Notes under the pieces: model-generated | Told to the model about the DNA's origin: nothing | The model's input: only the letters and a program-made list of their open reading frames with translations | Databases searched by the model: none | NCBI GenBank assembly: GCA_029264225.1 | Contig: JARICB010000213.1 | Span: 1-5,348 of the forward strand | DNA from: Nocardioides sp. | GTDB taxonomy: Bacteria > Actinomycetota > Actinomycetes > Propionibacteriales > Nocardioidaceae | Length of the DNA stretch: 5,348 nt | Direction of reading: 5' to 3' | Part shown: piece by piece, positions 4,362 to 5,348 of the stretch | Position numbering within the stretch: position 1 is the first letter of the stretch | Layout: every line of letters starts with the position of its first letter | Translations under genes and position numbers: made by a program

Positions 4362-5348
4362 ATGGCACGAGGGCGGCACGATGGACAGCAGAGCGACCCG
4401 GTCGACTGGGTGACCCGGGCGGCGGATGACGCGATCCGACACGCTGGCGAGGGGAATCTGGTCACGGTCGCCTCGGGGGCGAGCCCGTCGGGCCCCATCC
4501 ACTTGGGCAACCTGCGCGAGTTCATCACCCCCCACTTCGTGGCCGAGGAACTGCGCCACCGCGGGGTCGCCGTGCGGCACTTGCACTCGTGGGACGACTA
4601 CGACCGCTTCCGGAAGGTGCCCGTCGGGGTCCCGTCGGAGTGGGCCGAACACATCGGCCGGCCACTGAGCGCCGTCCCCGACCCATGGACGTGCCACACC
4701 TCCTGGGCCGAGCACTTCAAGGCGCCGCTGCGCGAGGCGTTGGCTGAGCTCGGGGTGGGGATGGAGGAGATCAGCCAGACCGAGATGTATCGCGCCGGCA
4801 CCTACCGCGAGCAGATCCTCGAGGCAGTCCGCCGCCGTGACGAGATCGAGTCGATGCTGGCCAAGCACCGCACCAAGGCCTCCGCGGCCGCCGGTGCCGA
4901 GACCGAGGAGGAGGCCGCCGCGTTGGCCGACTCGGTCGCCGACGAGGACGAGACCGCTGGCTCCGGCGACCTGGCCCGCTTCCCGTTCAAGCCGTGGTGC
5001 GCCCAGTGCGGCCGCGACACCACCGACGCGACCGCCTACGACGACACCACGACGCAGCTCGACTACACCTGCACGGTGTGCGGGTTCTCCGGCTCCACCA
5101 ACCTGACGACCGAGGACGGCGGCAAGCTGGTCTGGAAGGTCGACTGGCCGATGCGGTGGGCCTACGAGTCGGTCAACTTCGAACCGGCCGGGCTCGACCA
5201 CATGACGCCCGGGTCCTCCTACACGGTCGGGCAGGAGCTGGTCTCGGCCATCTACGGCTGGCGGGCACCGGCGCGCGTCACCTATGCGTTCGTCGGCTTC
5301 GCCGGCATGCAGAAGATGTCGTCGTCCTCCGGTGGCGTGCCCACCGCG
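4362..5348 (+). CDS. lysS: Class I lysyl-tRNA synthetase, 3' end cut by window edge
   Basis: Charges tRNA-Lys with lysine using ATP; this is the Rossmann-fold class I form typical of archaea and of some bacteria including many actinomycetes, unrelated to the common class II LysRS. The 329 visible residues include ASPSGPIHLGN at 40-50 (HIGH motif, as HLGN), SWDDYDRFRKVP at 76-87, a zinc-ribbon-like pair C213xxC216 and C237xxC240, KLVWKVDWPMRWAYE at 255-269 and KMSSSSG at 318-324 (KMSKS-type loop). Residues about 172-203 form an Ala/Glu/Asp-rich low-complexity insert between a helix and the zinc ribbon, which I recall also in streptomycete enzymes. The position after KMSSS is serine, where I expect Lys or Arg. 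The C-terminal anticodon-binding domain is outside the window. ATG 4362 is the only in-frame start with a TANNNT box 7 bases upstream, and it gives the expected short N-terminus before DWVTRAAD. Confidence 0.96.
   Translation, partial: MARGRHDGQQSDPVDWVTRAADDAIRHAGEGNLVTVASGASPSGPIHLGNLREFITPHFVAEELRHRGVAVRHLHSWDDYDRFRKVPVGVPSEWAEHIGRPLSAVPDPWTCHTSWAEHFKAPLREALAELGVGMEEISQTEMYRAGTYREQILEAVRRRDEIESMLAKHRTKASAAAGAETEEEAAALADSVADEDETAGSGDLARFPFKPWCAQCGRDTTDATAYDDTTTQLDYTCTVCGFSGSTNLTTEDGGKLVWKVDWPMRWAYESVNFEPAGLDHMTPGSSYTVGQELVSAIYGWRAPARVTYAFVGFAGMQKMSSSSGGVPTA

Noticed and set aside
4163..4528. Minus-strand frame containing PCDDCGALRVVPMGWFG, perhaps a frameshifted version of the 35-residue ORF at the GGGGG run (4244-4248)
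   Set aside because: It starts inside lysS and ends in an arginine-rich stretch unlike a real protein. A single-base error in the G-run could join it to the NFDVAHILLDDAP tail, but the 35-residue frame is already complete without any error, so I did not call a frameshift.
4296..5201. Minus-strand frame of 301 codons opposite lysS
   Set aside because: Antisense shadow of the synthetase, whose HLGN and KMSSS motifs fix the true strand and frame.
1..5348. tRNA or rRNA genes, CRISPR array, insertion sequence, phage or toxin-antitoxin genes
   Set aside because: No cloverleaf, regularly spaced repeats, transposase motifs or terminal repeats were seen; the window is almost fully taken up by ordinary chromosomal genes of uniform composition.

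Overview
The window is GC-rich throughout, with strong G/C preference at third codon positions. It carries a class I (archaeal-type) lysyl-tRNA synthetase with the acidic insert I recall from actinomycete enzymes, and TANNNT-type promoters placed right against start codons. Together these point to a high-GC actinobacterium, perhaps from the Nocardioides/Propionibacteriales side or a relative. The genus is inference and no rRNA is present to test it.

Layout from left to right: (1) 1-670, minus strand, a short-chain dehydrogenase/reductase cut by the left edge of the window; (2) 671-777, a gap holding the reductase promoter, a 16-bp inverted repeat and a tandem GGTCAA repeat; (3) 778-2061, minus strand, purA (adenylosuccinate synthetase), complete; (4) 2062-2221, a divergent control region with the purA ribosome binding site, two stem-loops and the promoter of the next gene; (5) 2222-3178, plus strand, a diacylglycerol-kinase-family lipid kinase; (6) 3175-4152 (or 4161), minus strand, a two-HTH LuxR/TrmB-like regulator whose stop codon overlaps that of the kinase in a shared CTAG; (7) 4153-4361, a divergent region with a palindrome at the regulator's own start, a possible 35-residue ORF, and the lysS promoter; (8) 4362-5348, plus strand, lysS, class I lysyl-tRNA synthetase, running off the right edge.

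The genes do not form one pathway. purA makes adenylosuccinate for AMP synthesis, lysS charges tRNA-Lys, and the lipid kinase and reductase are separate metabolic enzymes. The regulator's targets are unknown; the only one the sequence suggests is itself.

The most notable pattern is in the control regions. Four of the five main genes have a TANNNT hexamer exactly 7 bases before a start codon and no convincing Shine-Dalgarno sequence, the expected look of leaderless actinobacterial transcripts. purA instead has a strong AGGAGGG ribosome binding site and a structured leader. I found no clearly undescribed system. The best leads are the self-overlapping operator candidate of the regulator, the small CxxC-containing ORF just upstream of it, and a serine where I would expect a basic residue in the KMSKS-type loop of the synthetase.
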